Shown one piece after another: positions 7,948 to 16,204 of a DNA stretch of 57,219 bases. Both the position numbers and the translations under genes were made by a program. How positions within the stretch are numbered: the stretch's first letter is position 1; each line of letters starts with the position of its first letter. Below the pieces are notes generated by a model. The model made no database searches and was not told the DNA's origin. It was given only the letters and a program-made list of their open reading frames with translations. Origin of the DNA: an uncultured Elusimicrobiales bacterium (GTDB lineage Bacteria; Elusimicrobiota; Elusimicrobia; Elusimicrobiales; Elusimicrobiaceae); NCBI GenBank assembly GCA_944324115.1, contig CALUVB010000017.1:1-57219 (forward strand), read 5' to 3'.

Positions 7948-7976
7948 TTGCAAATCAACTTTTTGGAGAGGATAAT
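7948..7976 (+). promoter_or_regulatory. Predicted sigma70 promoter upstream of a short terminated transcript
   Basis: TTGCAA (7948-7953), a 17-base spacer and GATAAT (7971-7976). Transcription would start near 7983 and run straight into the strong terminator at 8002-8041, giving a ~60-nt RNA unless the terminator is read through into rpsO. Confidence 0.45.
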
Positions 7977-8001
7977 TTGCTATACTATATTACAAAGGAA
8001 G

Positions 8002-8041
8002 AAGGGCAAAGGGCAAAGTCATGCCCTTTGCCCTTTTTTTT
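8002..8041 (+). terminator. Strong hairpin terminator directly upstream of the rpsO promoter
   Basis: A perfect 14-bp stem (8002-8015 with 8022-8035) of the repeat type AAGGGCAAAGGGCA/TGCCCTTTGCCCTT, loop of six, followed by uninterrupted T residues to 8041. No coding gene ends here. It either ends a short RNA started near 7983 or acts as an attenuator before rpsO. Confidence 0.85.
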
Positions 8042-8043
8042 GC

Positions 8044-8163
8044 TATAATAAAGTGTACTCTGGTACAAAAAACTAAAAAGGAGAAGGTTGGACTCCGGCT
8101 CGGCGTCTCCTAAGGAGATGGAACGCTTGGTCGTTTCAGTTTTCAACCTAAGTGTAAAATAAA
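8044..8163 (+). promoter_or_regulatory. rpsO promoter -10 box and structured 5' leader
   Basis: A perfect TATAAT (8044-8049) follows the hairpin, predicting a start near 8056 and a leader of ~108 nt. The leader can fold: AGGTTG (8085-8090) pairs with CAACCT (8144-8149) and encloses a GAC/GTC-CCG/CGG hairpin and a perfect TCTCC-TAA-GGAGA hairpin (8106-8118). Ribosomal protein S15 represses its own mRNA through leader structures in several bacteria, so autoregulation is likely, but no described leader class was matched. No convincing -35 box was found. Confidence 0.45.
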
Positions 8164-8433
8164 ATGGTACTTTCCGTACAAGACAGAAAAGACATTATCG
8201 GTAAATTTCAGAGCAGCCCCAATGATACCGGCTCTGCCGCTGTGCAGATTGCTTTGATTACCGAACGCATCAGCTACATTTCCAATCACCTCAAAGCCAA
8301 CCCGAAAGACTTTGCCGGCGAACGCGGCCTGAACAAACTGGTCGGCCAGCGCAAACGCTTGCTCGCTTATTTGAAGAAATCCGATTTCGCCAAATACCAG
8401 CAAGTGACCAAAGAACTCAAATTGAGGAAATAG
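8164..8433 (+). CDS. rpsO: 30S ribosomal protein S15
   Basis: Primary 16S rRNA-binding protein of the small-subunit platform. The 89-residue product has the expected length and the family core: DTGSAAVQIALITERI at residues ~20-35, then SNHLKANPKDFAGERGLNKL and VGQRKRLLAYLKK. It is followed immediately by pnp with an overlapping stop/start region, the classical rpsO-pnp order. A structured leader precedes it. Confidence 0.98.
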   Translation: MVLSVQDRKDIIGKFQSSPNDTGSAAVQIALITERISYISNHLKANPKDFAGERGLNKLVGQRKRLLAYLKKSDFAKYQQVTKELKLRK

Positions 8434-8438
8434 TGTTC

Positions 8439-10550
8439 ATGGAAAATTTTAATCATAAGTTTGACATCCACTCTCTAGATGTGGAAGTCGGCGGTCAGAC
8501 GCTGAATTTGCAAACGGGTCTAATTGCCCGCCAGTCTGACGGCGCTGTCATGGTGACGTGGGGCGACACCAAGGTGCTTGCCACCGCTGTGTGCACCAAG
8601 GAACAAAAACCGGGCATTTCTGATTTTATGCCCTTGACCGTCAACTATAAAGAACGCACCTATGCCGCCGGCAAAATACCGGGCGGCTTTTTTAAGCGTG
8701 AAGGCCGCGCCAGCAAGAAAGAAACCCTTTCTTCTCGCATTATTGACCGCACCCTGCGCCCGATTTTCCCGGAAGGTTTCGCCTGCGAAACCAACGTAAC
8801 GGCGATGGTGCTTTCTTCCGATGATTTGCACGGCTCTGATGTCATCAGCGTGTTGGCCTCTTCGGCTGCGTTGGTAATTTCTTCTATTCCGTTTAACGAG
8901 CCTGTCGCCGCAGTGCGTATCGGCCGCATTAACGGGCAGTATATCGTCAACCCCACCAAACCCCAGGAAGCAGAATGCGATATGGACCTGGTTATTGCCG
9001 GTTCCGCGCAGGGGCTTTTGATGGTGGAAGGCGGCGCCAAAGAAGTGGAAGAAGAAGCCATTATCAAAGCCATGGAAGTGGCCAAGCCGGAAATTGACAA
9101 AATGTGCGCCGTACAGCTTAAATTGCGCGAGCTTTGCGGCAAGCCCAAATTTCCGTATGTAGTAGAAAAACTGCCGCAGGAAGTGGCAGATTTGGCTAAC
9201 GGCAAATTCCGCCAGGAAGCCCGCAACATTCTGCACGCTTTTTCTGACAAACAGACCCGCGACACCCAGGTAGCCCAGCTCAAAGCTTCTTTTACTGAAG
9301 AGCTGACTCCGACCTATGGTGATAATGCCGCCACCTATGCAGCCGTTGCGCTGGAAAACATCATGTATGAAGAATCCCGCAACATGGTGCTGCACGAAGG
9401 TGTGCGTGTTGACGGGCGCAAACCCGAAGAAATCCGCCCTTTGAGCTCCATGGTGGGGCTCTTGCCCCGCGCCCACGGCTCTGCCTTGTTTACGCGCGGG
9501 CAGACGCAGTCTTTGGCGGTTTGCACCTTGGGTACGCCTGATGATCAGCAAATGGTGGAAGGATTAGACGAAACCACCTACGAACGCTTTATGCTGCATT
9601 ACAATTTCCCGGGTTTTGCCACGGGCGAATGCAAACCGGACCGCAGCCCCGGCCGCCGCGAAATCGGCCACGGGGAATTGGCGCGCCGCGCTTTGATGCC
9701 CCTCTTGCCCAGCGAAGCGGAATTCCCTTACACGATTCGCGTAGTATCTGATATTATGGAATCCAACGGCTCTTCTTCTATGGCCAGCGTCTGCGGCGGC
9801 AGCTTGTCGCTTTTTGACGCGGGCGTGCCGATGAAAGCGGCCTGCTCCGGTATTGCCATGGGCGCCATTTCGGGCGAGGGCAAATTCGTCGTTCTGTCCG
9901 ATATTATGGGGCTGGAAGACCACTTGGGCGATATGGACTTTAAACTGACCGGTTCGCGCAAAGGTATTACGGCCTTCCAAATGGACGTAAAACTCAAAAC
10001 CGGCATTCCTCTGGACATTTTGCGCCAGGCCATCGCGCAAGCGACCCGCGGCCGCATGCACATTATGGACCATATGGAAAAAACTATTGCCGCGCCGAAA
10101 GAAAATGTGTCCCGCTTTGCCCCGGTTATTTTCAAGATGAAAATTGCCGTGGACAAGATTGGCGCGCTGATTGGCCCCGGCGGTAAAAATATTAAACGCA
10201 TTACCGAATCTACCGATACCAAGATTGATATTGAAGAAGACGGTACGGTGACTATTGCCGCCTCCAATGCAGACAAGCTGGACCAAGCCAAAGCCGAAAT
10301 TGAAATGATGACGGCGGAAGCCGAAGTGGGCAAAATATACAAAGGCAAAGTGGTGTCTATACAGCCCTTTGGCGCGTTTGTAGAGATTCTGCCCGGAAAA
10401 GACGGACTGCTTCACATTTCCGAGATTGAAAAACACCGCATCAACAAAGTGGAAGACGTATTGCACTTGGGTGACGTGGTGGAAGTCAAATGTGTGGAAA
10501 TTGACACCAACGGCAAAGTCCGCCTGTCCAGAAAAGTTCTGTTGAAATAG
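8439..10550 (+). CDS. pnp: Polyribonucleotide nucleotidyltransferase (PNPase)
   Basis: Phosphorolytic 3'-5' exoribonuclease of mRNA decay, usually a trimer. About 703 residues: first RNase PH domain (residues ~10-140), an alpha-helical linker domain, a second, catalytic RNase PH domain (~310-465), a KH domain with GPGGKNIKRITE near residue 560, and an S1 domain starting GKIYKGKVVSIQPFGAFVEI. The length is typical. A GTG at 8433 overlapping the rpsO stop is an alternative start with tighter spacing to the GAGG at 8424-8427; I chose the ATG at 8439 because MENFNHKF is a natural N-terminus. The gene ends 14 bases before a terminator. Confidence 0.97.
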   Translation: MENFNHKFDIHSLDVEVGGQTLNLQTGLIARQSDGAVMVTWGDTKVLATAVCTKEQKPGISDFMPLTVNYKERTYAAGKIPGGFFKREGRASKKETLSSRIIDRTLRPIFPEGFACETNVTAMVLSSDDLHGSDVISVLASSAALVISSIPFNEPVAAVRIGRINGQYIVNPTKPQEAECDMDLVIAGSAQGLLMVEGGAKEVEEEAIIKAMEVAKPEIDKMCAVQLKLRELCGKPKFPYVVEKLPQEVADLANGKFRQEARNILHAFSDKQTRDTQVAQLKASFTEELTPTYGDNAATYAAVALENIMYEESRNMVLHEGVRVDGRKPEEIRPLSSMVGLLPRAHGSALFTRGQTQSLAVCTLGTPDDQQMVEGLDETTYERFMLHYNFPGFATGECKPDRSPGRREIGHGELARRALMPLLPSEAEFPYTIRVVSDIMESNGSSSMASVCGGSLSLFDAGVPMKAACSGIAMGAISGEGKFVVLSDIMGLEDHLGDMDFKLTGSRKGITAFQMDVKLKTGIPLDILRQAIAQATRGRMHIMDHMEKTIAAPKENVSRFAPVIFKMKIAVDKIGALIGPGGKNIKRITESTDTKIDIEEDGTVTIAASNADKLDQAKAEIEMMTAEAEVGKIYKGKVVSIQPFGAFVEILPGKDGLLHISEIEKHRINKVEDVLHLGDVVEVKCVEIDTNGKVRLSRKVLLK

Positions 10551-10564
10551 TTTCAATGAACCTC

Positions 10565-10597
10565 AAAGCCCCGGGAGCTAACTTCCGGGGCTTTTTA
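10565..10597 (+). terminator. Intrinsic terminator of rpsO-pnp
   Basis: A 10-bp stem AAAGCCCCGG/CCGGGGCTTT (10565-10574 with 10585-10594) with a 10-base loop, running into T residues. Confidence 0.9.
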
Positions 10598-10652
10598 TAT
10601 TTGTAAAATCTTGAATAAAGCGGAACGCAAAATCAAACTTTTTCCAAAATGA

Positions 10653-10829
10653 AATACTTATTATGAAGGACATGTGCCGCCACAAAAGGCAGCCGTCGAA
10701 CGCACCACTCTCCCGGAGGCGCTGAAAATAAATATTAAAAAGGAGTTGAAAGAAAAAAAGATTATTTCCTCTGGCGGTTTTACGCAAACAACCATTTATG
10801 CCTCTTTTGCAAGAGAGCGCCTTTCTTGA
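10653..10829 (+). pseudogene. Possible gene remnant: orphan C-terminal reading frame
   Basis: A 58-codon frame running from just after an in-frame TGA to a TGA at 10827-10829. Its translation includes YYEGHVPPQKAAVERTTLPE and ends ISSGGFTQTTIYASFARERL. The balanced composition and alternating pattern look like the end of a real protein rather than random DNA. There is no good start codon (only GTG at 10674) and no ribosome site, so a 5'-truncated remnant is the simplest reading. It lies in the 270-base gap before the lipoprotein protease. No family recognised; low confidence. Confidence 0.3.
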
Positions 10830-10871
10830 GCGGGTGTCGTTTCCCAGTTTAAATAAGGTAAAATAAACAAT

Positions 10872-12257
10872 ATGAAAATTCCTTCTTTTTTTTCTTTTTC
10901 GCTGTTGATTTGCTGTGCTGTTGTATTGATGAGCGGCTGCACTTACCATGGAAAAATACACCGCAGTATTTACCAGAAGCCGGACTATGAAGAAAAAATT
11001 AATGCCCGCGTGATGGTGGTGGCAGATAAATTTTTTCCGCAAACGCTGACATTGGAAGGGGATTCTACATATCATTTCCGCCTTTCTGACGGATTTCCAA
11101 TAGCTGTGGCAGATGCACTGGGTACGCTTTTTACAGAGGTGGAAGTAAATGAATATAAATACCGCAAAAATTACGACTATATAGCAGAGCTTGATTATAA
11201 AGCCGCCCTGGGAGTCGGACCGGCGGAAGTGCACCTGCAACGTACTTTCTCCAGCCCGGTGGTGTTCCAACCTAAGCTGCGCACCTATTTGACAGTGACC
11301 ATGCGAAACCCTCATACCGGGTACGCCGTGGCCCGTTATACGGAAAGCGCTGAAATATTTCTTAATGACGCTTCCAACAGTTCCCTTTTATGGCTGACGG
11401 GTTTTTTGCGTCTTATCACATTGGGCCTGTTGACTCCGTTGGATATACAAGCTTATGGCGGATATATGCGGGGCCTGCTGGAAGACGGCATAGTTAAAAC
11501 GCTTTCGGAAGAAATCATGCCCCAAATGCAGGAAAACCGCGTCAATTTCACTCCGGATCATCTTACGGAACAAAGCAATGTCCGCATAGACGGCAAATTC
11601 ATTCCTTTTCTGAAAGCTACTGTTTATATATATACGGATAATTCCGTAGGCTCCGGCTTTTTGATTAGTCCAAACGGCTATATTGTTACAAACAGACATG
11701 TGGTGGGTACTGCCCGAGACGTATCTGTGGTCCTTTATGACCAACGCCAACTAATGGATAAAACAATCCCCAGCCAAACAGCCGACCCCAAAGCCACCAA
11801 CAACAAAGTTCGCTTTGCCAAAGTGCTAAAAATCAATAAAGCCCGGGATTTGGCTTTGCTGAAAATGGAAGGGGAAAACCTGCCTTATTTGGAACTGGAA
11901 ACAGACCGCTCCGCTTATACTACCGGGCAGGAAGTTGTGGCGTTGGGCGCCCCCAGAGGGGTGGAATGGAGCGTCAGCCGCGGTATTTTAAGCGCCGCCC
12001 GCGATAATAACGGAGTGGATACTTTGCAGACCGATGCTGCTGTAAATAACGGCAACAGTGGCGGTCCTCTCATCAGCCTGCAAACCGGCCGCGTCATAGG
12101 GGTAAACAGCTGGGGGATACAGCCTTCCTCCGATATAGATGATTTGCGTCATGGAGTAGAAAATCTTAATTTTGCTATTTCTGCCTTTGAAGTGGAACGC
12201 ACGCTGGGCGTTACACAGCCGGTAAATCCCGACGATTTTTTGCTCCCGGCGGATTAA
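10872..12257 (+). CDS. Lipoprotein with a C-terminal trypsin-like (HtrA-type) serine protease domain
   Basis: A 461-residue envelope protein. It begins with a lipoprotein signal ending in LMSGC (lipidated Cys near residue 24). Residues ~25-245 form an unassigned region with no recognised family. The trypsin-like domain follows: catalytic His276 in VTNRHVVG, Asp326 in ARDLALLKM and Ser396 in NNGNSGGPLI, in the spacing of S1C (DegP/HtrA) proteases. No PDZ domain follows, unlike DegP, DegQ or DegS. It is probably anchored in the inner or outer membrane and cleaves periplasmic proteins; the substrate is unknown. The N-terminal half with a lipobox is the unusual part. Confidence 0.88.
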   Translation: MKIPSFFSFSLLICCAVVLMSGCTYHGKIHRSIYQKPDYEEKINARVMVVADKFFPQTLTLEGDSTYHFRLSDGFPIAVADALGTLFTEVEVNEYKYRKNYDYIAELDYKAALGVGPAEVHLQRTFSSPVVFQPKLRTYLTVTMRNPHTGYAVARYTESAEIFLNDASNSSLLWLTGFLRLITLGLLTPLDIQAYGGYMRGLLEDGIVKTLSEEIMPQMQENRVNFTPDHLTEQSNVRIDGKFIPFLKATVYIYTDNSVGSGFLISPNGYIVTNRHVVGTARDVSVVLYDQRQLMDKTIPSQTADPKATNNKVRFAKVLKINKARDLALLKMEGENLPYLELETDRSAYTTGQEVVALGAPRGVEWSVSRGILSAARDNNGVDTLQTDAAVNNGNSGGPLISLQTGRVIGVNSWGIQPSSDIDDLRHGVENLNFAISAFEVERTLGVTQPVNPDDFLLPAD

Positions 12258-12374
12258 AAAGATTTTGCGGAAGCCTTTTTGGCGCACCAAAGAGGCTAAA
12301 ATTATGTAAAATATTAAAAAGATTGTTCGCGGGCCGATACCGGCCCAGACTATGTGCAAGAGGGCATTTTCTTT

Positions 12375-12878
12375 ATGAAAAAAACAGTCAAGAAAGCCGC
12401 ACCTAAAAAAGCCGTTGCCAAAAAAACGGCCATGAAAGAATCCCCCATTTTGAAAGAAGTTAAACAGCTCTATTCTTTCATGCAAGATAATTCTATTGAT
12501 ACTATTGAGTACGACCAAAATGGTCTGTATTTGCGTTTGGTAAAAGCCAAACCTGCTATGGTACCCGTACCGGTAAATGTAGGGGCCGCCGCCTCTGCAG
12601 GTCCGGCGGCAGCCGCTGCCCCGGTGCAGGAACAATATAAAGAAGTGATAAAATCCCCCTTGATGGGCATTTTCTTCCGTGGTTCCACGCCGTCTGCTCC
12701 TCCGTTTGTAAAAGAGGGCGCCCAAGTGAAAAAAGGCGACGTTATTTGTCTCATTGAAGCCATGAAAGTATTTAATGAAGTCCGCGCCGATTTTAACTGC
12801 ATCGTGCAAAAGGTGTTGGTAGAAAATGGCAAGCCCATTAAACAGGGCGATGCGTTGTTTGCCATTGAACGGGTGTAA
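12375..12878 (+). CDS. accB: Biotin carboxyl carrier protein of acetyl-CoA carboxylase
   Basis: Carries CO2 on biotin for malonyl-CoA synthesis in fatty-acid synthesis. 167 residues from the ATG at 12375; a GTG at 12354 is in frame but less likely. Order: a Lys/Ala-rich tail (residues 1-24), a helical N-terminal part, an Ala/Pro-rich linker (VGAAASAGPAAAAAPVQ), then the biotinyl domain with EAMKVFNEV, in which Lys131 is the biotinylation site 36 residues from the end, as usual. The basic tail is not typical of BCCPs and resembles that of PPDK here. AccC, the usual partner, is not in this window; a small winged-helix gene follows instead. Confidence 0.94.
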   Translation: MKKTVKKAAPKKAVAKKTAMKESPILKEVKQLYSFMQDNSIDTIEYDQNGLYLRLVKAKPAMVPVPVNVGAAASAGPAAAAAPVQEQYKEVIKSPLMGIFFRGSTPSAPPFVKEGAQVKKGDVICLIEAMKVFNEVRADFNCIVQKVLVENGKPIKQGDALFAIERV

Positions 12879-12881
12879 TAT

Positions 12882-13118
12882 ATGACGCCGCTACAAGAAA
12901 GTATTCAAGCCGCTTGCGACCGTATGATGGAGTATTTGCAGGATAAAAAACAAGCTACTTCTTGGCAGTTAAAGTTGGCTTTACATTTATCCAGCTCTAT
13001 GGTGTATTTGGCTTTGGGCGTTTTGCATGAACAAGGCAAGATTTGTTTAGATGCAGATGATATTAATTATAAAGTATCCCTGCCTGCGCCGGAAGTAAAT
13101 ACGCCTCAGACGTTTTAG
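12882..13118 (+). CDS. Small winged-helix protein (DUF2582-like)
   Basis: 78 residues starting three bases after the accB stop, so probably co-transcribed. The sequence fits a single winged-helix fold: ATSWQLKLALHLSSSMVYLA as helix-turn-helix, then LGVLHEQGKICLDADDINYK as the wing. It resembles PF10771 (DUF2582) winged-helix proteins, found in many anaerobes; that match is from memory of the pattern. It has no sensor domain. It could be a DNA-binding regulator, possibly of lipid synthesis given its position, but its target is unknown. Confidence 0.65.
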   Translation: MTPLQESIQAACDRMMEYLQDKKQATSWQLKLALHLSSSMVYLALGVLHEQGKICLDADDINYKVSLPAPEVNTPQTF

Positions 13119-13124
13119 TTTTTC

Positions 13125-13148
13125 AGCCTCCGCAAGGGGGCTTTTTTA
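13125..13148 (+). terminator. Intrinsic terminator after accB and the winged-helix gene
   Basis: A 7-bp stem AGCCTCC/GGGGGCT (one G-U pair) with a GCAA tetraloop (13125-13142), followed by six T residues. Confidence 0.85.
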
Positions 13149-13537
13149 TAGATATATTGGAGCCGCCAGTTGTTTTTGCTCCGTTGTCTTTTTGCAAAGG
13201 CTTTTTGGGAAACCGCCAAGATCCATCCGCGGCAACCATGTGTTTTCTCAGTCTTGGCGCAAGACCCGTCAGCGCTAAATGTGCCGGTTTCCTATCTTTT
13301 TCGGGCTAGATTCCCCGGCACTGGAATATTTCCAATAAACGCAATAAAACTGGCACGGACACCGTCTCAAAAGTAGTTTTGAAGAGATGACCTGTTTCCC
13401 CTCAGACACCGCCGCGTGCGCTGTCTTAAAAGCAATTTCCCCGCCGTGTTCAGGCCAAGCGCAGACAGTGCTGACAATGATTATACAAGGGGGGGGGAAC
13501 CCGCCGGATTATTCTGAAGGAAAATGCTGGGTCTTCT
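13149..13537. other. Intergenic stretch without a recognisable gene
   Basis: About 390 bases before the next hairpin. Two short open frames (13170-13376 and 13387-13602) have no ribosome site and no familiar sequence. A run of nine G residues near 13490 and another CTGGGTCT word near 13528 are the only noticeable elements. Confidence 0.45.
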
Positions 13538-13572
13538 GGGCCTGCAAAAATGGGTCCAAAGGCCCTTTTTTT
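13538..13572 (+). terminator. Hairpin with T-run before the caspase-like gene
   Basis: GGGCCT (13538-13543) pairs with AGGCCC (13560-13565), followed by seven T residues. The loop of 16 bases contains TGGGTCC. It lies only ~35 bases before the next start codon, so it may be an attenuator, or may end an unrecognised transcript in the gap. Confidence 0.5.
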
Positions 13573-13603
13573 ATTAATGTAAAAATGAAAAAATATAAGT
13601 AAT

Positions 13604-16075
13604 ATGAAAATGAGATTTTTGACGTCTTTTTTATCCGTCTGTCTGTTGTTTCAACAACTGCCATTATATGCTTTTTCCGGAGATTATACCCCCCGGAGCC
13701 ATTCTGCGGCCGGAGTGTCTGAACCGGCTAAGACAGATTATTTGGGACGGCAAAATGTGCGCCGCCAGGAATTTGCCAAGGCTTCTCTGCCTCTTTACAA
13801 AGCGGCTGGTTTGCAGCAAGAAATGGAAAAAGCGTTAAAAAAGGGCGATGCTGCGACCTTTTATGTCACTTTAATCCAATTAAACGAATTATTGTTTTCT
13901 CAGCTTTCTGAGCCTTTTTTGCCGGTACGTCTCCAAGCGCTTGAGTTGCTGGCAAGTCATGTCAAAGAAGGCTTTGTTACAGACGAAGAAAAGAAAGAGT
14001 TGGCTTTCCGCTTGGAAAAGCTGCTCCGCTCCACCAAAAAATGCCAAGGGGATTTCTGTCGGTTCGTGGGGGTGGCTGCTTTAACTTTGGCCTTGACTGC
14101 CCAAACCCCGCAGCCTGAGGCAATCGCTATATCTTCGGAACTGGCGCTTCCTTCGCAACGTCAGCGGATTTTGGCCCTTTACGCTCACTTGTTGGCGCAT
14201 GATTATGGGTCTGACGAAGCCAATCAAACAGTCTCAGAATATGTATTGCGCGCCAACGCGTGGCTGGGGGGATTGGAAATTGCACAAGCGCAGATTGACC
14301 AGTTAGTTTCCCAATCTGGCGCAGGCGGATATACCTACGACGCCAAAAACTATAAATTACAACGTTTCGCCGTTGAGTTGCTTTCTGCTTTTGGGACAGA
14401 ATCTATTGTCCCGCTTAAAAAATTAGCCCAGCAATCCCCCAGTTTAACCGTACGGACCCATGCCGCCATAGAACTGGCCTATAAAAAACTTCCGTTCCAA
14501 GAAATGCAGCAGGTGCGCCAGCAATTGGAATATATCTATTGCGACATAAAATTACGCCTGCCGCATCAGCTGGATTTTGAGCTGCGCCAACAAATCGGCT
14601 ATGCCTATGGAGAAGGCCGCAAGCCCCAATACATTACCGATGGACAGCCGCGTTGTCTAGTAGTCGTTCCAACGGCTCCTAACCCACATTTAATTTTAGA
14701 TGAATGGGTGTTAAAAGCCGGCAAAGAAGCAGTCCTGTGGTTTGCGCCAGTAGGAATAATGAAGGCTGCCGGCACTGCTTGGAAAACCTTGGCCCATTTA
14801 AAAACGCTGCGTGCCTATGTAAATACTCACCACGGCATGAGCTTGCGCCAATTCTATGAATCGGGCCGCCGTCTGCCCATAATGGGTTTGAAATCAGACT
14901 TGGTTTCTTCTCTCAGCACTGTACAAAAAGCGCAAAGAACAACTTCTTTAACTGAACCCGTCTTAGCCCAAGCCTCACCAGCCCGAAAAGTCTCCAAGGT
15001 AGACCCGGAAATCCAAAAAATACGCAATATGTTTTTGACTGAAACCCGGGAGATGGTGTCCTCTACTAGAGCCCGGAGCAATTTGACCCCCATACAAGAG
15101 GCCCATGTGGAACGGTTGGCAACAAGAGTAGAAGAAAATGCTTCTTCTTCCTATGCGTTGGGCCAAGTAAAACGGGAGTTGATGGCTCTTCCTTCCCAGC
15201 AAAACAATGCTTTTGTGGTTTTTGGCAGTCGTATGGAAAAAATCGGGTCCGATGTATTAGATGAAACAAGCCATTCTTTTATGACGGACTACGTCGGGTG
15301 GAGATATCGGGGCTCCAAAAATATTTTAGGCACCACTAGAGCACATTTAAAATATAAACTGCAGCAATATGGTCCTACCAGCGATGAGCTGCTTTTGCGT
15401 TGGGATACCCATGGCGGAGTGGACAATTTTTACCGCTGGCAGGGGGAACTGAATTCAAATTCTCTTATTTCCATGCCGGAAATTATCCGTATCGTGTTGG
15501 ATAATTTAAGGGGGGTGTCCCATAAAAGCATTACTATTTTCCTGGACAGCTGCTATCCGGGGGCCGCTTTTAAAGACTTTATGTCTTTGCCCCTTGAAAT
15601 GAGAAAAAACTTCAATTTATTTGCTTTGGGCGGACATATGCAACTCAATTTTGTGCGTTATTTGCCCCGCTGGATGAGAAGCTACCTGCATACTCCGTTA
15701 GATTATGCCACTTACATATGGAAATATGGCGACAATATCAATACATTGACCGGACAGGCTTATGTAAGGGGACAGATTATCAATCCGCTGGGGCAGGCTA
15801 TCAAAAATACACGTTATCTGCGTCCCACTATGTCTAGAGAATTGCAAAGACTGCAGCAAGTGGCGCTTGCCGATAATCCTTATTCCCTGTACCAAGCTAT
15901 TAACCGCTTTGTAGACGAAGTTCCCGGTGTTGCATTAAAAAACATGCAGTGGCCTATGCCCTATTATGTAATTCCTTATAATCAAACTGCTCCGCTGAAA
16001 GAAATAAATCAGCTGCTGATTCCTAATCGTTTGTTAGAAGAAATCCAGGGTGAAATATCCAAAATTTCCTTCTAA
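13604..16075 (+). CDS. Exported protein with HEAT-like helical repeats and a caspase-like (clan CD) cysteine peptidase domain
   Basis: An 823-residue protein with a Sec signal peptide (cleavage probably after LPLYAFSG). Residues ~60-330 are helix-rich and resemble HEAT-type repeats (for example LPVRLQALELLASHVKEGFV and LTVRTHAAIELAYKKLPFQE). The C-terminal part (~550-720) resembles a clan CD peptidase: His603 in RWDTHGGVDN ends one strand, and Cys650 in IFLDSCYPGAAF lies 47 residues later. The DSC-x-x-G context and H-C spacing are those of caspases and metacaspases. The peptidase call is an inference from these motifs; substrate and biological role are unknown. It is followed by its own terminator. 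Confidence 0.7.
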   Translation: MKMRFLTSFLSVCLLFQQLPLYAFSGDYTPRSHSAAGVSEPAKTDYLGRQNVRRQEFAKASLPLYKAAGLQQEMEKALKKGDAATFYVTLIQLNELLFSQLSEPFLPVRLQALELLASHVKEGFVTDEEKKELAFRLEKLLRSTKKCQGDFCRFVGVAALTLALTAQTPQPEAIAISSELALPSQRQRILALYAHLLAHDYGSDEANQTVSEYVLRANAWLGGLEIAQAQIDQLVSQSGAGGYTYDAKNYKLQRFAVELLSAFGTESIVPLKKLAQQSPSLTVRTHAAIELAYKKLPFQEMQQVRQQLEYIYCDIKLRLPHQLDFELRQQIGYAYGEGRKPQYITDGQPRCLVVVPTAPNPHLILDEWVLKAGKEAVLWFAPVGIMKAAGTAWKTLAHLKTLRAYVNTHHGMSLRQFYESGRRLPIMGLKSDLVSSLSTVQKAQRTTSLTEPVLAQASPARKVSKVDPEIQKIRNMFLTETREMVSSTRARSNLTPIQEAHVERLATRVEENASSSYALGQVKRELMALPSQQNNAFVVFGSRMEKIGSDVLDETSHSFMTDYVGWRYRGSKNILGTTRAHLKYKLQQYGPTSDELLLRWDTHGGVDNFYRWQGELNSNSLISMPEIIRIVLDNLRGVSHKSITIFLDSCYPGAAFKDFMSLPLEMRKNFNLFALGGHMQLNFVRYLPRWMRSYLHTPLDYATYIWKYGDNINTLTGQAYVRGQIINPLGQAIKNTRYLRPTMSRELQRLQQVALADNPYSLYQAINRFVDEVPGVALKNMQWPMPYYVIPYNQTAPLKEINQLLIPNRLLEEIQGEISKISF

Positions 16076-16090
16076 ACGGGCTTTCTCTGC

Positions 16091-16131
16091 GCCGCCTCTG
16101 TCTGCTATAGGGCAGAGGCGGCTTTATTTTT
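16091..16131 (+). terminator. Intrinsic terminator of the caspase-like gene
   Basis: A 10-bp stem GCCGCCTCTG/CAGAGGCGGC (16091-16100 with 16113-16122), followed by a T-rich run. Confidence 0.88.
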
Positions 16132-16204
16132 CATAAATCGCCGGCAAATTTCGTCTGGCAGCCCCGCTATATTTTGCTGTACAAAATTGCTAAAATATAC
16201 ACAT

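Noticed and set aside
7671-7975. Small frames on both strands in the gap before rpsO, and a possible housekeeping RNA
   Set aside because: Compositions are unnatural for proteins, and the conserved core words of SRP RNA, tmRNA and RNase P RNA were not found.
8520-10556. Long minus-strand frames opposite pnp
   Set aside because: They are antisense shadows created by the GC-biased third codon positions of pnp; the translations look like nothing known.
10578-11315. Minus-strand frame of 245 codons opposite the protease 5' end
   Set aside because: It runs through a terminator and is antisense to a clearly real gene; no resemblance to a family.
13387-13602. 71-codon plus frame before the caspase-like gene
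   Set aside because: It contains a poly-G run and the hairpin at 13538-13572, has no ribosome site and no homology that I recognise.
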